A DNA stretch of 64,000 nt from an uncultured Flavobacteriaceae bacterium (GCA_938092005.1 CALKOU010000003.1:83368-147367); one strand, 5' to 3'. Shown: positions 20,138-33,401, numbered from the stretch's first letter. The notes: generated by a model from the sequence alone, not told the origin. Numbers and translations: made by a program.

Positions 20138-20755
20138 ATGAAAACAACATATATCCTCGTACTGTTTTTTGGCAGTACCTTACTAGTAGCGCAAAACATA
20201 GAAGTATCCGGTGGTAATTCCTTTTGCAATGGGATTGATGGCACTTACACAAAATCGGCAGACGTTAATGAAAGACCCTCCTACGTTTTTGATAATTGGA
20301 GAGTGCAATGGACGGGATCGAGATGGGAATTATTTTATGCAGGGGCATCCGGAACCTCCTATGAACTCGTTTATTATAATACAATTGACACCCCTACCCC
20401 ACCAGCATCTAGCCTATCTGCATGGAAGCCGAGAGTTACAGGAGCAAATGGTTGCGGTACTAGCGAAACCCAAATAGTAACCGTTTCAGGAGCAGGCGCT
20501 GCTACCACGCTTAGTTCCGAAACGCTTGCTATCACAAAAAATAAGCTCAGGATATATCCAAATCCAGCAACTGAGCGCATTACCATTTCAGGGTTAAAGA
20601 ATAAAGAGCGTTTTGGCATATACAATCTGTTAGGAGCTGAAATGCTTACAGGAGCGCTAATAGATAATGGTGAAATTGAAATTAAACGTTTTTCAAACGG
20701 ACTTTACTTTTTAAAATTGGATAACGGAACTACACTAAAATTTATAAAGGAATAG
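20138..20755 (+). CDS. Small secreted protein with T9SS type A sorting domain
   Basis: 205 aa; signal peptide; CNGIDGTYTKSADVNERPSYVF...VQWTGSRWELFYAG module; RIYPNPATERITISG...GLYFLKLDNG C-terminus. Confidence 0.85.
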   Translation: MKTTYILVLFFGSTLLVAQNIEVSGGNSFCNGIDGTYTKSADVNERPSYVFDNWRVQWTGSRWELFYAGASGTSYELVYYNTIDTPTPPASSLSAWKPRVTGANGCGTSETQIVTVSGAGAATTLSSETLAITKNKLRIYPNPATERITISGLKNKERFGIYNLLGAEMLTGALIDNGEIEIKRFSNGLYFLKLDNGTTLKFIKE

Positions 20756-20793
20756 ACGATAACGTTTACTAATTTACAATAAGTAATTCCTCC

Positions 20794-21999
20794 TTACCCA
20801 ATCACGCCAGAGCCTATAAGCTCGTTGTCTAGGTACCAAGCGGCAAACTGTCCGGCTGCAATCGCTGTTTGGGGTGCATCAAAAACAAGATAAGCACCAT
20901 CCGCTGTTGGGTGTAGCGTAGCCGCCGCCAAGGGCTGACGATAACGGATACGTGCTTTAACGCGGAGTGGTTGATCGGACTTTAAGTCGGGGCGTATCCA
21001 ATGAATGTCTTTTTGCGCAATCCATAAAGCAGTGCGGTATAAGCCAGGGTGGTCTTTGCCCTCCCCTACGTAAATGATATTTTCCTGCACATCGGTTGCA
21101 AGTACAAACAGTGGTTCTTTGGTGCCTCCAACAGCCAAGCCCTTGCGCTGACCAACTGTAAAAAAATGGGCGCCATTATGCGTACCTACAACAGAACCAT
21201 CCTGTCGCGTGTAGCAAAACTTCTCTGCCAAGCCCTTGGGTGTGTTTTCGCGAGCTTCGGCATACATGGGATGCGTGTTGAATACTTGAATAATATCGCC
21301 TTTTTTAACCGCTAGTTTTTGCTGTAAAAAATCGGGGAGGCTCACTTTTCCTACAAAACACAACCCTTGAGAGTCGCGCTTTTCGGCCGTTACCAACCCT
21401 TGATCAGCGGCAATTTTGCGCACCTCGCTTTTTTGCAATGCACCAATAGGAAATAGCGTTTTAGCAAGTTGCTCCTGATTCAATTGACATAAAAAATAGG
21501 ATTGATCCTTATTGGCATCGGCACCTGCGAGGAGGCGGTGGGTCACTTCGACAAGCTCAGTGTCCACGACAGACTCAGTGTCCACGACAGACTTAGCAAC
21601 CGTATCTTTTTGGCAATAATGCCCCGTAGCAACATAATCTGCGCCAAGCGATAGGGCGATATCTAAAAACACATCAAATTTAATTTCACGGTTACACAAC
21701 ACATCGGGGTTTGGTGTGCGCCCGTTTTGATACTCCTCAAACATATAATCCACAATACGTGCTTTGTATTGCTCACTTAAATCAACCGTTTGAAAAGGAA
21801 TTCCAAGTTTTTCGGCCACCAACATGGCATCGTTACTATCTTCTAGCCAAGGACAATCATCGGAAATGGTCACCGAGTCATCGTGCCAGTTTTTCATGAA
21901 CAACCCAATGACCTCATAGCCTTGCTGTTGCAGCAAGTAGGCGGAAACACTAGAGTCTACTCCACCCGAAAGACCAACGATAACACGTTTGTTTTGCAT
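20794..21999 (-). CDS. mnmA: tRNA-specific 2-thiouridylase MnmA
   Basis: [53 protein letters not shown]. Start at MQNKRV. Confidence 0.96.
   Translation of the reverse strand: MQNKRVIVGLSGGVDSSVSAYLLQQQGYEVIGLFMKNWHDDSVTISDDCPWLEDSNDAMLVAEKLGIPFQTVDLSEQYKARIVDYMFEEYQNGRTPNPDVLCNREIKFDVFLDIALSLGADYVATGHYCQKDTVAKSVVDTESVVDTELVEVTHRLLAGADANKDQSYFLCQLNQEQLAKTLFPIGALQKSEVRKIAADQGLVTAEKRDSQGLCFVGKVSLPDFLQQKLAVKKGDIIQVFNTHPMYAEARENTPKGLAEKFCYTRQDGSVVGTHNGAHFFTVGQRKGLAVGGTKEPLFVLATDVQENIIYVGEGKDHPGLYRTALWIAQKDIHWIRPDLKSDQPLRVKARIRYRQPLAAATLHPTADGAYLVFDAPQTAIAAGQFAAWYLDNELIGSGVIG
21542..21597. repeat. Fragment of a dispersed flavobacterial-type repeat plus 18-bp tandem duplication inside mnmA
   Basis: GTCACTTCGACAAGCTCAGTG followed by two tandem copies of CTCAGTGTCCACGACAGA (21556-21573, 21574-21591). 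Confidence 0.7.
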
Positions 22000-22051
22000 G
22001 TTACAAAGATACACAGCTTGGACAATCCTGTCGTAACTGTTAGGATTGAGG

Positions 22052-23857
22052 TTAGCGCTTCGTCTTTTTCTGACGCTCCGCTTCTTCCATCATTTCAGAC
22101 ATTTTACGCTGAAAACGATTTTGTTTCTTGGGTTTCTTTTTGTTTTCCTCAATCTGTGCATGAATTTTATCCTGATCGATAATCACATTCTTAATCACCA
22201 ACATAATACCAATCATCAACAGGTTGGAAACAAAATAATACAAACTAAATCCAGAAGCGTAGTTGTTAAAGAAAAAGAGCATCATCACAGGCATCAAATA
22301 CATGATAATCTTCATGTTAGGCATGCCTGGTTGTGCCGGTTGCATCTGTTGTCCAGTAGTCATTTGCGTATAAAAGAAAATAGCTACTGATGCCAATAAC
22401 GGAAACAAACTAATATGATCACCATAGAACGGAATGTTAAATGGCAAGGATGCAATTAAATCATAGGACGACAAATCATCGGCCCATAAAAACGATTTAC
22501 CACGCAGCTCATATGCAATTGGAAAAAAGTAAAACAACGCAAAGAAAACGGGCATTTGCAAGAGCGCAGGAATACACCCAGCAACTGGACTTACACCTGC
22601 TTTTCCATAAAGCTTCATGGTTTCTTGCTGACGCTTGCCCGCCTCGTTTTTATACTTTTCATTAATGGCTGTTATCTCAGGACGGATTACCCGCATCTTG
22701 GCTTGAGACACATAGGATTTATACAACACAGGTGAAAGCACTACGCGTACAATAATTGTGAGTAGAATAATAGCAATTCCCTGCGGAACAACTCCAGATA
22801 AAAAGCTAAACAATGGATAAAACACAGAACGGTTTATCCAACCAATAAGTCCCCACCCAAAAGAGATGCTTTGATCTAAATTTTCGTCGTACTCTTTTAG
22901 TACGGCATAGTCCGTTGGCCCCATATACCAATCAAAATTGGCTTGAAAACGGTTGCGCTGATACGGCAACGTGGTTTCGGTTGTGAACGATTTTAGGTAT
23001 ACAGATGCTTCTTCCTCGTCCTCGGTAATGGAAGCAGAACCTAACAACACCTCCTCAAAAGCATCTTGAGGAATAAGAATGCTGCTAAAAAAATGTTGGC
23101 GGTATGATACCCAACCTACTTTTTGTTCACGTTCATCATCATCCCCAGTAGCAGAAAGTGTAGCGTATTTGTCACCCTCATGGTTGTAAGCGAGCTGCGT
23201 GTAACGGTTTTCATATTGAGCACTTTTGGCATGACGGAACCCGTCCATACGCCAAGAAAAAGCAGCGGGTATGGAAGTGTCCAATGCCCCTTCAATTCCT
23301 TCGGCAACCACCTCAAAACCAAAGCGATAACCATTGTTAGGTAAGGTATACACAAATTCAATAAACCCGTCAGCATCAAGAGGTGCACGTAATCGCAACT
23401 CTTGTGCATTTGCTGTTTTTGAAAGTGTAGGCGTAAACAGCATAAATTTTGTTTGACGCATTTGTCCAGTAACAGTAGTAAAGGCAATATTTAACGCATT
23501 GTTGTCCGCGTTAATCAATTGTAACGGTTCGTCTTGGTAATTGACCATCCCATTTAAACCTACTTGTGACATGACACCTCCTTTAGTAGAAATGGCAAGT
23601 TTTAACACATCATTTTCCAGCGTTAGCGTATCTACAACAACTTGTGGCTGTACAGGTGTTGTGGTTTCAGGACGTTTGGTTTGCGCAGCTACTACAACAC
23701 TATCTGAGGAATCTAACTGCTCTGGTTGTGCTTCTTCGGTGGTAGCGGGTGTTGCAACATCCTCTACGGGCGGCTGGGTGTACATCATCCAAGTGAATAT
23801 GGCAAAAATGAGTACCATGCCTATAATTTGTAAAGGGTCTATGCGCCGTTGTTCCAT
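22052..23857 (-). CDS. yidC: Membrane protein insertase YidC
   Basis: 601 aa; [31 protein letters not shown]-terminal 60KD_IMP core ([56 protein letters not shown]). Confidence 0.96.
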   Translation of the reverse strand: MEQRRIDPLQIIGMVLIFAIFTWMMYTQPPVEDVATPATTEEAQPEQLDSSDSVVVAAQTKRPETTTPVQPQVVVDTLTLENDVLKLAISTKGGVMSQVGLNGMVNYQDEPLQLINADNNALNIAFTTVTGQMRQTKFMLFTPTLSKTANAQELRLRAPLDADGFIEFVYTLPNNGYRFGFEVVAEGIEGALDTSIPAAFSWRMDGFRHAKSAQYENRYTQLAYNHEGDKYATLSATGDDDEREQKVGWVSYRQHFFSSILIPQDAFEEVLLGSASITEDEEEASVYLKSFTTETTLPYQRNRFQANFDWYMGPTDYAVLKEYDENLDQSISFGWGLIGWINRSVFYPLFSFLSGVVPQGIAIILLTIIVRVVLSPVLYKSYVSQAKMRVIRPEITAINEKYKNEAGKRQQETMKLYGKAGVSPVAGCIPALLQMPVFFALFYFFPIAYELRGKSFLWADDLSSYDLIASLPFNIPFYGDHISLFPLLASVAIFFYTQMTTGQQMQPAQPGMPNMKIIMYLMPVMMLFFFNNYASGFSLYYFVSNLLMIGIMLVIKNVIIDQDKIHAQIEENKKKPKKQNRFQRKMSEMMEEAERQKKTKR

Positions 23858-23862
23858 GTGAT

Positions 23863-25488
<1,626 letters not shown>

Positions 25489-25520
25489 TCATTTTAAGTG
25501 GCAAAAATACAAAGAATAAA

Positions 25521-27314
25521 CTACCTAACACGCAAGGAATCGGGTTGTTCCTCAGAAGGTCTAATTTCAATGGTTTCATACCCTTGATGCTGAACCATAT
25601 AGGTTGCTGTATTTCGAAAACCTCCTTTAGGGTTAGATTTGTAATCGAATCGATGTTGAAGCTGCTCCAAAACACCAAGCGACAGCCCATCCATAAGGGT
25701 GCGTTTTGTTGCAATTCGAAGGGAAACGTCTACCATTACATCATATCCTTTAACCGCTGTACGATTGGGTATTTTTCCATAACGCTCTTTAAACGAGGTA
25801 TCAAAACGCAGGCGTAAACTGTCTTGCTTTTCTAAAAAATGACTGGGGTATGAAAAGCGTAAATTACCCAAATGCTCTTGTGAAATATTTTGATCATCAT
25901 AGGCAGGTGTCCGATAATGCGTTAGCAATTGCACTGGACGATCGTCTGACTGTTGGGCATTCAGCATAGAGGTCATGCTGGTTATCAAGTTCAAATCTTC
26001 AGTTTCTAAAAAGACCCAATTTGTACGTGTTGGCGTTAATAGTGAGTCAACAACATCGGGCTTTATATACCCAAATCTTTCGTCGGGGTGCAGTACCTCC
26101 GCTAATGGAAATTGTTCCTTTAAACGCAATGTGGTTTGTTGATTTTTCTTATCAGCAATAATGAGCACACAAGGGTTTTCGTTGGTTGCGTCGAGCGTAT
26201 CTACAAAAGTTATCATCCGTTGAGCCAGGGATTTCTTACTTGGAATGGTATTAATCAACATCTTACGCGGTTGAATCTCACGTGTGGTTAGCGGAGAAAT
26301 AACCGGAATACCAAAAAAACTCATCGCTTGTGCCATACGGCTGACATTTGCAGGCGTAAAAGGCCCTATAACCGCATCAAAACTGGTGAAATCCTCTTGG
26401 TTAAGTAATTGCTCAACAATGTGAAGTTGACCTTCGGTATCAAAAACAGACAGCTCAACACTTAGTCCAGCTTTCTGAAGGCTATCAACAGCGTGCAGTA
26501 TGCCCGAGTAAAAATCTAGGGATACCGTGGTCAGGTTTCGTTCCGACAGGGTCTTGTTTGTTTGATCTATCGAGTCTAGCTCAATACGAGATAATCGAAA
26601 AGGAGCCATAAAGGCCACTTTAACAACAGGAGTCACAAAAGTGCTATCCCATAAGCTGCGTTTTGTGTTTTCAGACAAAATACTTGTGTTAAGCGTATCT
26701 GTTTCAGCTTTTGGAACTTTCAACAGCATTCCCACTTGTAAACCCGAAAGCGTCAATGCTGGATTAAGTGCTTCTAATTCGGCTTGTGAAAGACCTAATT
26801 TTTGTTCCAGTCGGTAAAATCCTTCTCTCGGCTGAACGGTATAATAGTCAAATTGCGCTGCTATTTCTTCGGCTGTTTTTGCTGGAACCTTTAGCACAAT
26901 CCCCGTTGAAAGCGTATCTCCAAGCTCAGGGTTTAGCACAAGTAGTGAGTCAACGGAAATACCATACGTATGGGCAATACGCCAAAGGGTTTCTTTTGGC
27001 TGAACCGTATGTGTTGCTGTTGTGGGTTGAGCAGGAGCAATAACAACAGTTATTTTATAGCGAGGGATTTTTAACTTATCACGTTTGCGAATTCCCTTTT
27101 TTGCAAAGGGGTTAAAAGCAATAATCTGATCGCTGGTGATGTCATAGCGCATAGCGATTCCATCAAGCGTTTCTTTCTTTTTTACTTTATGAACAATAAA
27201 ATGAGATACTTCTGGCTCTTGTGCGTGTGCACTGATACCAAAAAGAAAAAGAGCAAAAAGAATAATGTACTTATTCCCACTCAATAGTTGCAGGGGGTTT
27301 TGAACTAATATCAT
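25521..27314 (-). CDS. LysM-domain protein with periplasmic-binding-protein-like C-terminal region
   Basis: Three LysM-like repeats ([51 protein letters not shown]) then a PBP1-like domain; start codon uncertain (GTG 27323, ATG 27314 or TTG 27284). Confidence 0.8.
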   Translation of the reverse strand: MILVQNPLQLLSGNKYIILFALFLFGISAHAQEPEVSHFIVHKVKKKETLDGIAMRYDITSDQIIAFNPFAKKGIRKRDKLKIPRYKITVVIAPAQPTTATHTVQPKETLWRIAHTYGISVDSLLVLNPELGDTLSTGIVLKVPAKTAEEIAAQFDYYTVQPREGFYRLEQKLGLSQAELEALNPALTLSGLQVGMLLKVPKAETDTLNTSILSENTKRSLWDSTFVTPVVKVAFMAPFRLSRIELDSIDQTNKTLSERNLTTVSLDFYSGILHAVDSLQKAGLSVELSVFDTEGQLHIVEQLLNQEDFTSFDAVIGPFTPANVSRMAQAMSFFGIPVISPLTTREIQPRKMLINTIPSKKSLAQRMITFVDTLDATNENPCVLIIADKKNQQTTLRLKEQFPLAEVLHPDERFGYIKPDVVDSLLTPTRTNWVFLETEDLNLITSMTSMLNAQQSDDRPVQLLTHYRTPAYDDQNISQEHLGNLRFSYPSHFLEKQDSLRLRFDTSFKERYGKIPNRTAVKGYDVMVDVSLRIATKRTLMDGLSLGVLEQLQHRFDYKSNPKGGFRNTATYMVQHQGYETIEIRPSEEQPDSLRVR

Positions 27315-28797
27315 AGACAACACGATTTATTCCCGGAACACGGTTAATGATTTGGTTAGAAATTTCTTGCAAGAACTCATATGGCAAATGTACCCAATCT
27401 GCTGTCATTCCGTCGGTAGAGGTTACAGCTCTTAATGCCACACACTTTTCATAGGTGCGCTCATCCCCCATAACGCCTACTGAATTTACAGGCAATAGCA
27501 TCACACCTGCTTGCCAAACATCATCGTACAAACCATGATCTCGAAGCCCTTGGATAAACAATGCATCTGCTTCTTGCAACATGGTTACTTTTTCGGCAGT
27601 GATATCGCCTAAAATACGAATAGCAAGGCCTGGCCCCGGAAACGGATGACGTCCTAAAATTTCAGTGGGCATTTGCAAGCTTGCCCCCACGCGACGCACC
27701 TCATCTTTAAACAACATCTTAAGTGGCTCGACAACTTTAAGCTTCATAAAGTCGGGCAAGCCACCCACATTGTGGTGTGACTTGATGGTAGCCGAAGGGC
27801 CATTCACAGATATAGATTCAATAACATCAGGGTAAATGGTTCCTTGTGCCAACCATTTGGCGCCTTCTACTTGATGTGCTTCATCATCAAAAACATCAAT
27901 AAAAACCTTGCCAATGATTTTACGTTTGGTTTCTGGGTCACTAACATCTGCTAACGCATCCAAAAATCGTTTTGACGCATCAACACCTTTTACGTTTAAG
28001 CCCAACCCTTTGTATTGCTCCAATACATCGTCAAACTCATTTTTGCGAAGCAATCCGTTGTTTACAAAAATACAATGCAAGTTAGTGCCAATGGCCTTGT
28101 GCAACAAAATAGCCGCAACCGATGAATCTACACCTCCGCTTAAACCAAGAATCACTTTATCATCACCTAATTGATTGCTTAGGCTTGAAACTGTTGTGTC
28201 GACAAACGCATCTGACGTCCAGTCAGGAATAACACCTGCTATATCAATTAAGAAATTATGTAAAAGCTGCTTGCCGTCCGTGGAATGATAAACCTCAGGG
28301 TGAAACTGAATCCCATAGGTCATGTTGTTGTCCATAGTATAGGCGGCATTTGCAACATCCGCTGTGGATGCCAATTGTATCGCATCTGCTGGTAATTTTT
28401 TAATGGTGTCGCTATGGCTCATCCATACTTGAGACTGCAAAGGGATATCTTTTGTAAACGGATGCGTTTCAACACGAGCCAAACGCGCACGACCGTATTC
28501 TCGTGTGTTGGAAGGCGCAACTTCTCCTCCGTTGAAATGTGCCAAATATTGTGCCCCATAGCAGACGCCCAACAACGGGACTTTGGTTCTAATTTGACTT
28601 AAATCTGGATGAGGTGCATCTTCAGATCGAACCGAATAAGGCGAACCCGAAAGAATTACAGCCTTAAATGAACTTATATCTTCAGGAATCTTGTTAAAGG
28701 GATGAATCTCACAAAAAATGGAGAGTTCTCGAACGCGTCGGGCAATCAACTGAGTATATTGCGATCCGAAATCGAGGATTAAAACTTTGTTTTGCAT
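27271..28797 (-). CDS. guaA: GMP synthase (glutamine-hydrolysing)
   Basis: [41 protein letters not shown]; ends [10 protein letters not shown]. Confidence 0.98.
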   Translation of the reverse strand: MQNKVLILDFGSQYTQLIARRVRELSIFCEIHPFNKIPEDISSFKAVILSGSPYSVRSEDAPHPDLSQIRTKVPLLGVCYGAQYLAHFNGGEVAPSNTREYGRARLARVETHPFTKDIPLQSQVWMSHSDTIKKLPADAIQLASTADVANAAYTMDNNMTYGIQFHPEVYHSTDGKQLLHNFLIDIAGVIPDWTSDAFVDTTVSSLSNQLGDDKVILGLSGGVDSSVAAILLHKAIGTNLHCIFVNNGLLRKNEFDDVLEQYKGLGLNVKGVDASKRFLDALADVSDPETKRKIIGKVFIDVFDDEAHQVEGAKWLAQGTIYPDVIESISVNGPSATIKSHHNVGGLPDFMKLKVVEPLKMLFKDEVRRVGASLQMPTEILGRHPFPGPGLAIRILGDITAEKVTMLQEADALFIQGLRDHGLYDDVWQAGVMLLPVNSVGVMGDERTYEKCVALRAVTSTDGMTADWVHLPYEFLQEISNQIINRVPGINRVVYDISSKPPATIEWE

Positions 28798-28863
28798 ATG
28801 CAAAAATACAACTAAACTTGAATGCGGATGCGTCGCTTTTGATTAATTTTCAACAGGGTATAA

Positions 28864-30471
28864 TCAGCCGTGTTGCACAATCGCAACGCCATTTGTGGCA
28901 TTTGCCAACGTAGCCTTTAGTTGTTGCGTAAAATCATCCACCCCACATGCTTTGACAAAAGATGCAAAATGTGCTGATCGCTCTTGAAGACGGTTATGAG
29001 GAAATACATCATTGCGAATATCTGTGATCCGAACCACATGGTCTTCCAACTTCTTTCGCTGGGCTTTTAGTAAGCGTTTTTCCAGTACATCTAATCCTTT
29101 TAATTGCTTTTTTTCTTGAGCCTCAACAGCTCCTAAAAATGACTTATCGGTTTGCTTTGCTAGGTCATGTAATGACGTAAACTGTTGTTGGAGCAACTCA
29201 CGTTGCGGTGTGAAATCGATATCAATATCGCTAATTTGACGTACTCGTTTGTTGATAAACGTTGCGCTAGGCAAAAATAAATCAGCAAATGGGAGGTCTA
29301 ATTTTGTACATTTTTTAACCTGTTTCGCTGATAATAACAACACACTCGTTCGGTGATGAAGTAATGGATAGGGAATGTCAAAGGCTTCAAAAGTGGCTTT
29401 GAGCTGTAACCAATATGCCAATTCTCCACCGCCGCCTACATAGGCTATATTGGGCAACACACACTCTTGATAAAGCGGACGCATCAAAGCGTTTGGAGAA
29501 AAACGATCAGGATAGTCTTCTATTTCTTTGGTTAGCGTTTCCAACGTCCATTTTTCTGGGTGATCTAGCGTTCCATAAGCATCAGCCGTTTGCGTAATAC
29601 GCACACGTTTGTTTGCATACATATAGAATAGATTTATATCCCTTGGATTTACTTGAGGGGTATACTTCTCGATTACTTGACCCAAACCAGCAGTAGTTTT
29701 AGCAACCGTTTTGCGTGTGGTTTCACTTAACACCTCTGCTTTGAGCGTAGGAATAAACTGAGCTTTAAGTGCAGCGTCGTCGCCGTCAACGACTACTATA
29801 CCATATTTACCAAACAGATGATGCACCAGTTTGCGTGTTGCTTTTGCCAAAGTATCTTCATGGGCATAACAAGCATTAAAAAGCGTTAACAATTCTTTTT
29901 CTTGATCTGTTTTATTCCAAAATGGGATTAACGTATCAAAAACAGCATCAAGACCTTTGGCGTTCATTCGCCCTACTGGGCCGCCAGCTGCCGCCTCCCA
30001 CCGAACTTTTTGTTCGCCCAAAAAGAAATGGTTTATTTCTTCAAAATCATGATCTTCAGATGCCATCCAAAACACGGGTACGTAATGGTTTGTGGTATCT
30101 TCCTTTTGAAGTTGCTCTACCATATTAATGACATCCAAAATTTTATACCAAAAAAAGAGGGGCCCCGTAAAAATATTGAGTTGATGTCCTGTAGTTACCG
30201 TTACGGTATTAGGCTTTGCTAATAGATCTATTTGCTTACGTATATGAGCATCGGTTGCAATGTGTTCGTACTGTTTGTTTAATGCTTGAACGAGAATTTT
30301 TCGTTTTTGTTGATCAAATGAAGCGGAACGTGTTGTAGCAGCTTTTACTGTTTCTCGAGAAGAAGCCAGTCCATGGTGAAAGGAATCTAAGCTGTTGTCG
30401 TGTTGCAACAAACGCTGCATCAAGGGGGTGTATACACCCGATATATATCCTAACGACTCAATTAACTTCAT
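28864..30471 (-). CDS. bshC: Bacillithiol biosynthesis cysteine-adding enzyme BshC
   Basis: 535 aa; TVTTGHQLNIFTGPLFFWYKI, WMASEDHDFEEINHF, YVGGGGELAYWLQLK. Confidence 0.92.
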   Translation of the reverse strand: MKLIESLGYISGVYTPLMQRLLQHDNSLDSFHHGLASSRETVKAATTRSASFDQQKRKILVQALNKQYEHIATDAHIRKQIDLLAKPNTVTVTTGHQLNIFTGPLFFWYKILDVINMVEQLQKEDTTNHYVPVFWMASEDHDFEEINHFFLGEQKVRWEAAAGGPVGRMNAKGLDAVFDTLIPFWNKTDQEKELLTLFNACYAHEDTLAKATRKLVHHLFGKYGIVVVDGDDAALKAQFIPTLKAEVLSETTRKTVAKTTAGLGQVIEKYTPQVNPRDINLFYMYANKRVRITQTADAYGTLDHPEKWTLETLTKEIEDYPDRFSPNALMRPLYQECVLPNIAYVGGGGELAYWLQLKATFEAFDIPYPLLHHRTSVLLLSAKQVKKCTKLDLPFADLFLPSATFINKRVRQISDIDIDFTPQRELLQQQFTSLHDLAKQTDKSFLGAVEAQEKKQLKGLDVLEKRLLKAQRKKLEDHVVRITDIRNDVFPHNRLQERSAHFASFVKACGVDDFTQQLKATLANATNGVAIVQHG

Positions 30472-30497
30472 GTAGCAAAAGTAGTCAATGTAATAAA

Positions 30498-31802
30498 CTA
30501 TGTCGTAGGAATGGCCTGTAAGTCAAAGTCTTGCGCAGCGGTAATGGTTAGCATGGCAAAATCACCCACCTTTAAGTAGTGTTCGCGTGCATCTACCCAA
30601 ACCTCATTATCAACATCAGGTGAGTCAAATTCGGTACGTCCTACAAAGTAATTTCCTTCTTTTCTATCAATTACACATTTGAGCGTTTTGCCAATAAGGG
30701 TTTGATTCTTCTCCCATGAAATTTGCCCTTGGAGTTCCATAAGCTCATTAACACGAGCTTGTTTTACTTCAGAAGGAACATCATCTACAAGCTGATGTGC
30801 GTGTGTATTTTCTTCATGGCTGTACTGAAAACAGCCCAATCGTTCAAAGCGCATTTCTTTAACCCAAGACTTTAGCAATTCAAAATCCTCCTCAGTTTCT
30901 CCAGGATAGCCCAAAATAAGTGATGTACGGATCGCCATTTCAGGGACTGAAGTTCTAAATTTTTTGAGCAAAGCGGTTGTTTTTTCTTGAGTAGTTCCAC
31001 GACGCATGGAGCGCAAAACAGCATCTGAAATATGCTGCAGCGGAATATCGATGTAGGAACACACTTTTGGCTCGCTAGCAATCACCTCTAATACATCTTC
31101 TGGAAAACCCGTGGGAAAAGCATAATGCAAACGTATCCACCCGATGCCTTCAACCTTTGAAAGCGCTTTGAGCAAATCTGCTAAACGGCGTTCTTTGTAT
31201 AAATCCAATCCGTAGTAGGTAGAATCTTGCGCTATGATAATGAGTTCTTTTACTCCCTTATTGGCAAGTCCTTTGGCTTCTTGAACCAAATCTTCAATAG
31301 GTCTAGAACGATGTGCGCCACGCATAAGCGGAATAGCACAGAAAGAGCAAGGACGATCACAACCCTCTGAAATTTTTAGATAGGCATAATTTTTTGGTGT
31401 AGTCGTAAGCCGCTCTCCAAGTAACTCATGCCGGTAATCTGCTCCTAAAGCTTTGAGTAAAAGCGGTAAATCTGTGGTGCCAAAATAACGGTCAACGTCG
31501 GGTATTTCTGCTTCTAAATCGTCTTTGTAACGCTCACTTAAGCATCCCGTAACAAACAACTTATCAATTTGACCTGCCTGCTTTTGTTCTGCGAAAGACA
31601 AAATGGTATTTACAGACTCTTCTTTGGCGTTATCAATAAAACCACAAGTATTGACCACAACAATATTCCCTTGCTCTTGATGCACAACATCTTTATCACT
31701 CGCCTTTAGCTGCCCCATTAACACTTCCGAGTCGTAGATATTCTTTGAACATCCCAGCGTTACAACGTTTATTTTATTTTTTTTGTGTGATTTTGTGCGC
31801 AT
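30498..31802 (-). CDS. rimO: Ribosomal protein S12 methylthiotransferase RimO
   Basis: 434 aa; VVTLGCSKNIYDSEVLMGQL; radical SAM CSFCAIP; GETEEDFELL. Confidence 0.97.
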   Translation of the reverse strand: MRTKSHKKNKINVVTLGCSKNIYDSEVLMGQLKASDKDVVHQEQGNIVVVNTCGFIDNAKEESVNTILSFAEQKQAGQIDKLFVTGCLSERYKDDLEAEIPDVDRYFGTTDLPLLLKALGADYRHELLGERLTTTPKNYAYLKISEGCDRPCSFCAIPLMRGAHRSRPIEDLVQEAKGLANKGVKELIIIAQDSTYYGLDLYKERRLADLLKALSKVEGIGWIRLHYAFPTGFPEDVLEVIASEPKVCSYIDIPLQHISDAVLRSMRRGTTQEKTTALLKKFRTSVPEMAIRTSLILGYPGETEEDFELLKSWVKEMRFERLGCFQYSHEENTHAHQLVDDVPSEVKQARVNELMELQGQISWEKNQTLIGKTLKCVIDRKEGNYFVGRTEFDSPDVDNEVWVDAREHYLKVGDFAMLTITAAQDFDLQAIPTT

Positions 31803-31810
31803 ATTATCGT

Positions 31811-32746
31811 TTACAACTTATTATCATTAAAGAGCGAATCCAAAAACGCTTTTGTATCAAAAGGAATCAAATCATCTACGTTTTCACCAACACCAATATA
31901 GCGAATGGGAACGTCGAGTTCATCAGAAATACCAATCACAACACCACCCTTAGCAGTACCATCTAGTTTTGTCAAAATAAGCCCCGAAACAGCAGTTGCT
32001 TCCGAAAAAAGCTTTGCTTGCATAAAGGCGTTTTGACCTGTTCCACCATCTAAAACCAAAAAAGTTTCATGAGGTGCATCTGGAATAATTTTTTTTACAA
32101 CTCGCTCAATTTTTGCCAACTCTTGCATCAAATTGGTATTGTTGTGTAGCCGCCCAGCCGTGTCAATAAGCAGTATATCAACCCCTTCTTTTTGGGCGCG
32201 TTCCACTGCTGTGTAAGCAACTGATGCGGGATCGCTTCCTTCTTGCAATGTTACAATGGGCACCGCTACACGTTCTGACCATCGCCGAAGTTGGTCTACT
32301 GCTCCGGCACGAAAGGTGTCAGCCGCCGCAAGCATGACCTTTTTACCTTGCTTGCTGTATTGATGCGCTAACTTACCAATAGTTGTCGTTTTGCCTGCCC
32401 CATTAACCCCAACAATCAACATAACCTCTAGGCCCTCTTGAACCGTATTTTGTTGCGGACTGTTGATGGTAACCAATTCAAAAATTTCTTCATAGAGCAG
32501 TTGATCTAATTCTTCTGCTTTAAGGAATTTATCTTTGGCCACACGTTGCTTTAAACGGTCTATGATTTTTTCGGTTGTGGACACCCCAACATCTGATGTA
32601 ATTAGTAATTCTTCGAGCTCTTCTAGAAAGTCTGCATCAACCCTGCTTTTTCCAAGCACTACTTTTTTTAGGCGTTCGGCCCAAGCTTTTTTGGTAGCCG
32701 ACAATCCAGATTGAAGTTTTTTAGATGATTTTGAAAAAAGACCCAT
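31811..32746 (-). CDS. ftsY: Signal recognition particle receptor FtsY
   Basis: 311 aa; GVNGAGKTTTIGKLA, AADTFRAGAVDQLRRW, DTAGRLHNN, TKLDGTAKGG. Confidence 0.97.
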   Translation of the reverse strand: MGLFSKSSKKLQSGLSATKKAWAERLKKVVLGKSRVDADFLEELEELLITSDVGVSTTEKIIDRLKQRVAKDKFLKAEELDQLLYEEIFELVTINSPQQNTVQEGLEVMLIVGVNGAGKTTTIGKLAHQYSKQGKKVMLAAADTFRAGAVDQLRRWSERVAVPIVTLQEGSDPASVAYTAVERAQKEGVDILLIDTAGRLHNNTNLMQELAKIERVVKKIIPDAPHETFLVLDGGTGQNAFMQAKLFSEATAVSGLILTKLDGTAKGGVVIGISDELDVPIRYIGVGENVDDLIPFDTKAFLDSLFNDNKL

Positions 32747-32770
32747 GCGTTAAAGGTACGTTTTGAGAAT

Positions 32771-32796
32771 AAAAAAAGCCACAAAAAGTGGCTTTT
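32771..32796 (-). terminator. Intrinsic terminator of the rpmB-rpmG-DUF4295 operon
   Basis: AAAAGCCAC-AAAAA-GTGGCTTTT; T-tract on the minus strand. Confidence 0.8.
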
Positions 32797-32818
32797 AAAT
32801 AGTATAATATGGATTGGT

Positions 32819-32971
32819 TTATTTTTTGGACAACCAGTCGTTCACCAATTCAGGTGCTAAGATGGTTTCCACATACGTGTATGCGCCAGATTTTTCGCTA
32901 CGTACCATTTTGATGGCTTTCGTAAGACGCTTTGATTTTGTTTGTAAGGTAGCTACCGTTTTCTTTGCCAT
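32819..32971 (-). CDS. DUF4295 domain-containing small protein (not in the supplied ORF track)
   Basis: My translation: MAKKTVATLQTKSKRLTKAIKMVRSEKSGAYTYVETILAPELVNDWLSKK*, 50 aa, directly downstream of rpmG. Confidence 0.88.
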   Translation of the reverse strand: MAKKTVATLQTKSKRLTKAIKMVRSEKSGAYTYVETILAPELVNDWLSKK

Positions 32972-32973
32972 GT

Positions 32974-33156
32974 TTACTTAATTTCTTTGTGAACCGTCAT
33001 ACGCTTTAGGATCGGGTTGAATTTTTTCATTTCAATACGATCGGGCGTGTTTTTTTTGTTTTTAGTTGTAATGTAACGAGATGTTCCAGCAAGACCAGAG
33101 TTTTTGTGCTCGGTACATTCCAAAATAACTTGAACGCGATTTCCTTTCTTAGCCAT
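32974..33156 (-). CDS. rpmG: 50S ribosomal protein L33
   Basis: [60 protein letters not shown]. Confidence 0.97.
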   Translation of the reverse strand: MAKKGNRVQVILECTEHKNSGLAGTSRYITTKNKKNTPDRIEMKKFNPILKRMTVHKEIK

Positions 33157-33164
33157 AACGTGTG

Positions 33165-33401
33165 TTATTTAATGAGACCTTGTGCACGTGCTTCTTTGAT
33201 GACAGCAGGCAGTCCCTTTTTGTTAATGGTTTTGAGTGCCGATGTTGAAAGTTTAAGTGTAATCCACTTATCTTCCTCAACAAGGTAAAAGCGCTTTTTG
33301 ATAAGATTAGCGCCAAACTTGCGCTTGGTTTTGTTCATGGCGTGCGATACGTTGTTTCCAACCATCGCCTTTTTGCCAGTTAATTCACATACTTTCGACA
33401 T
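33165..33401 (-). CDS. rpmB: 50S ribosomal protein L28
   Basis: [29 protein letters not shown]; start shifted from track start 33425. Confidence 0.96.
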   Translation of the reverse strand: MSKVCELTGKKAMVGNNVSHAMNKTKRKFGANLIKKRFYLVEEDKWITLKLSTSALKTINKKGLPAVIKEARAQGLIK

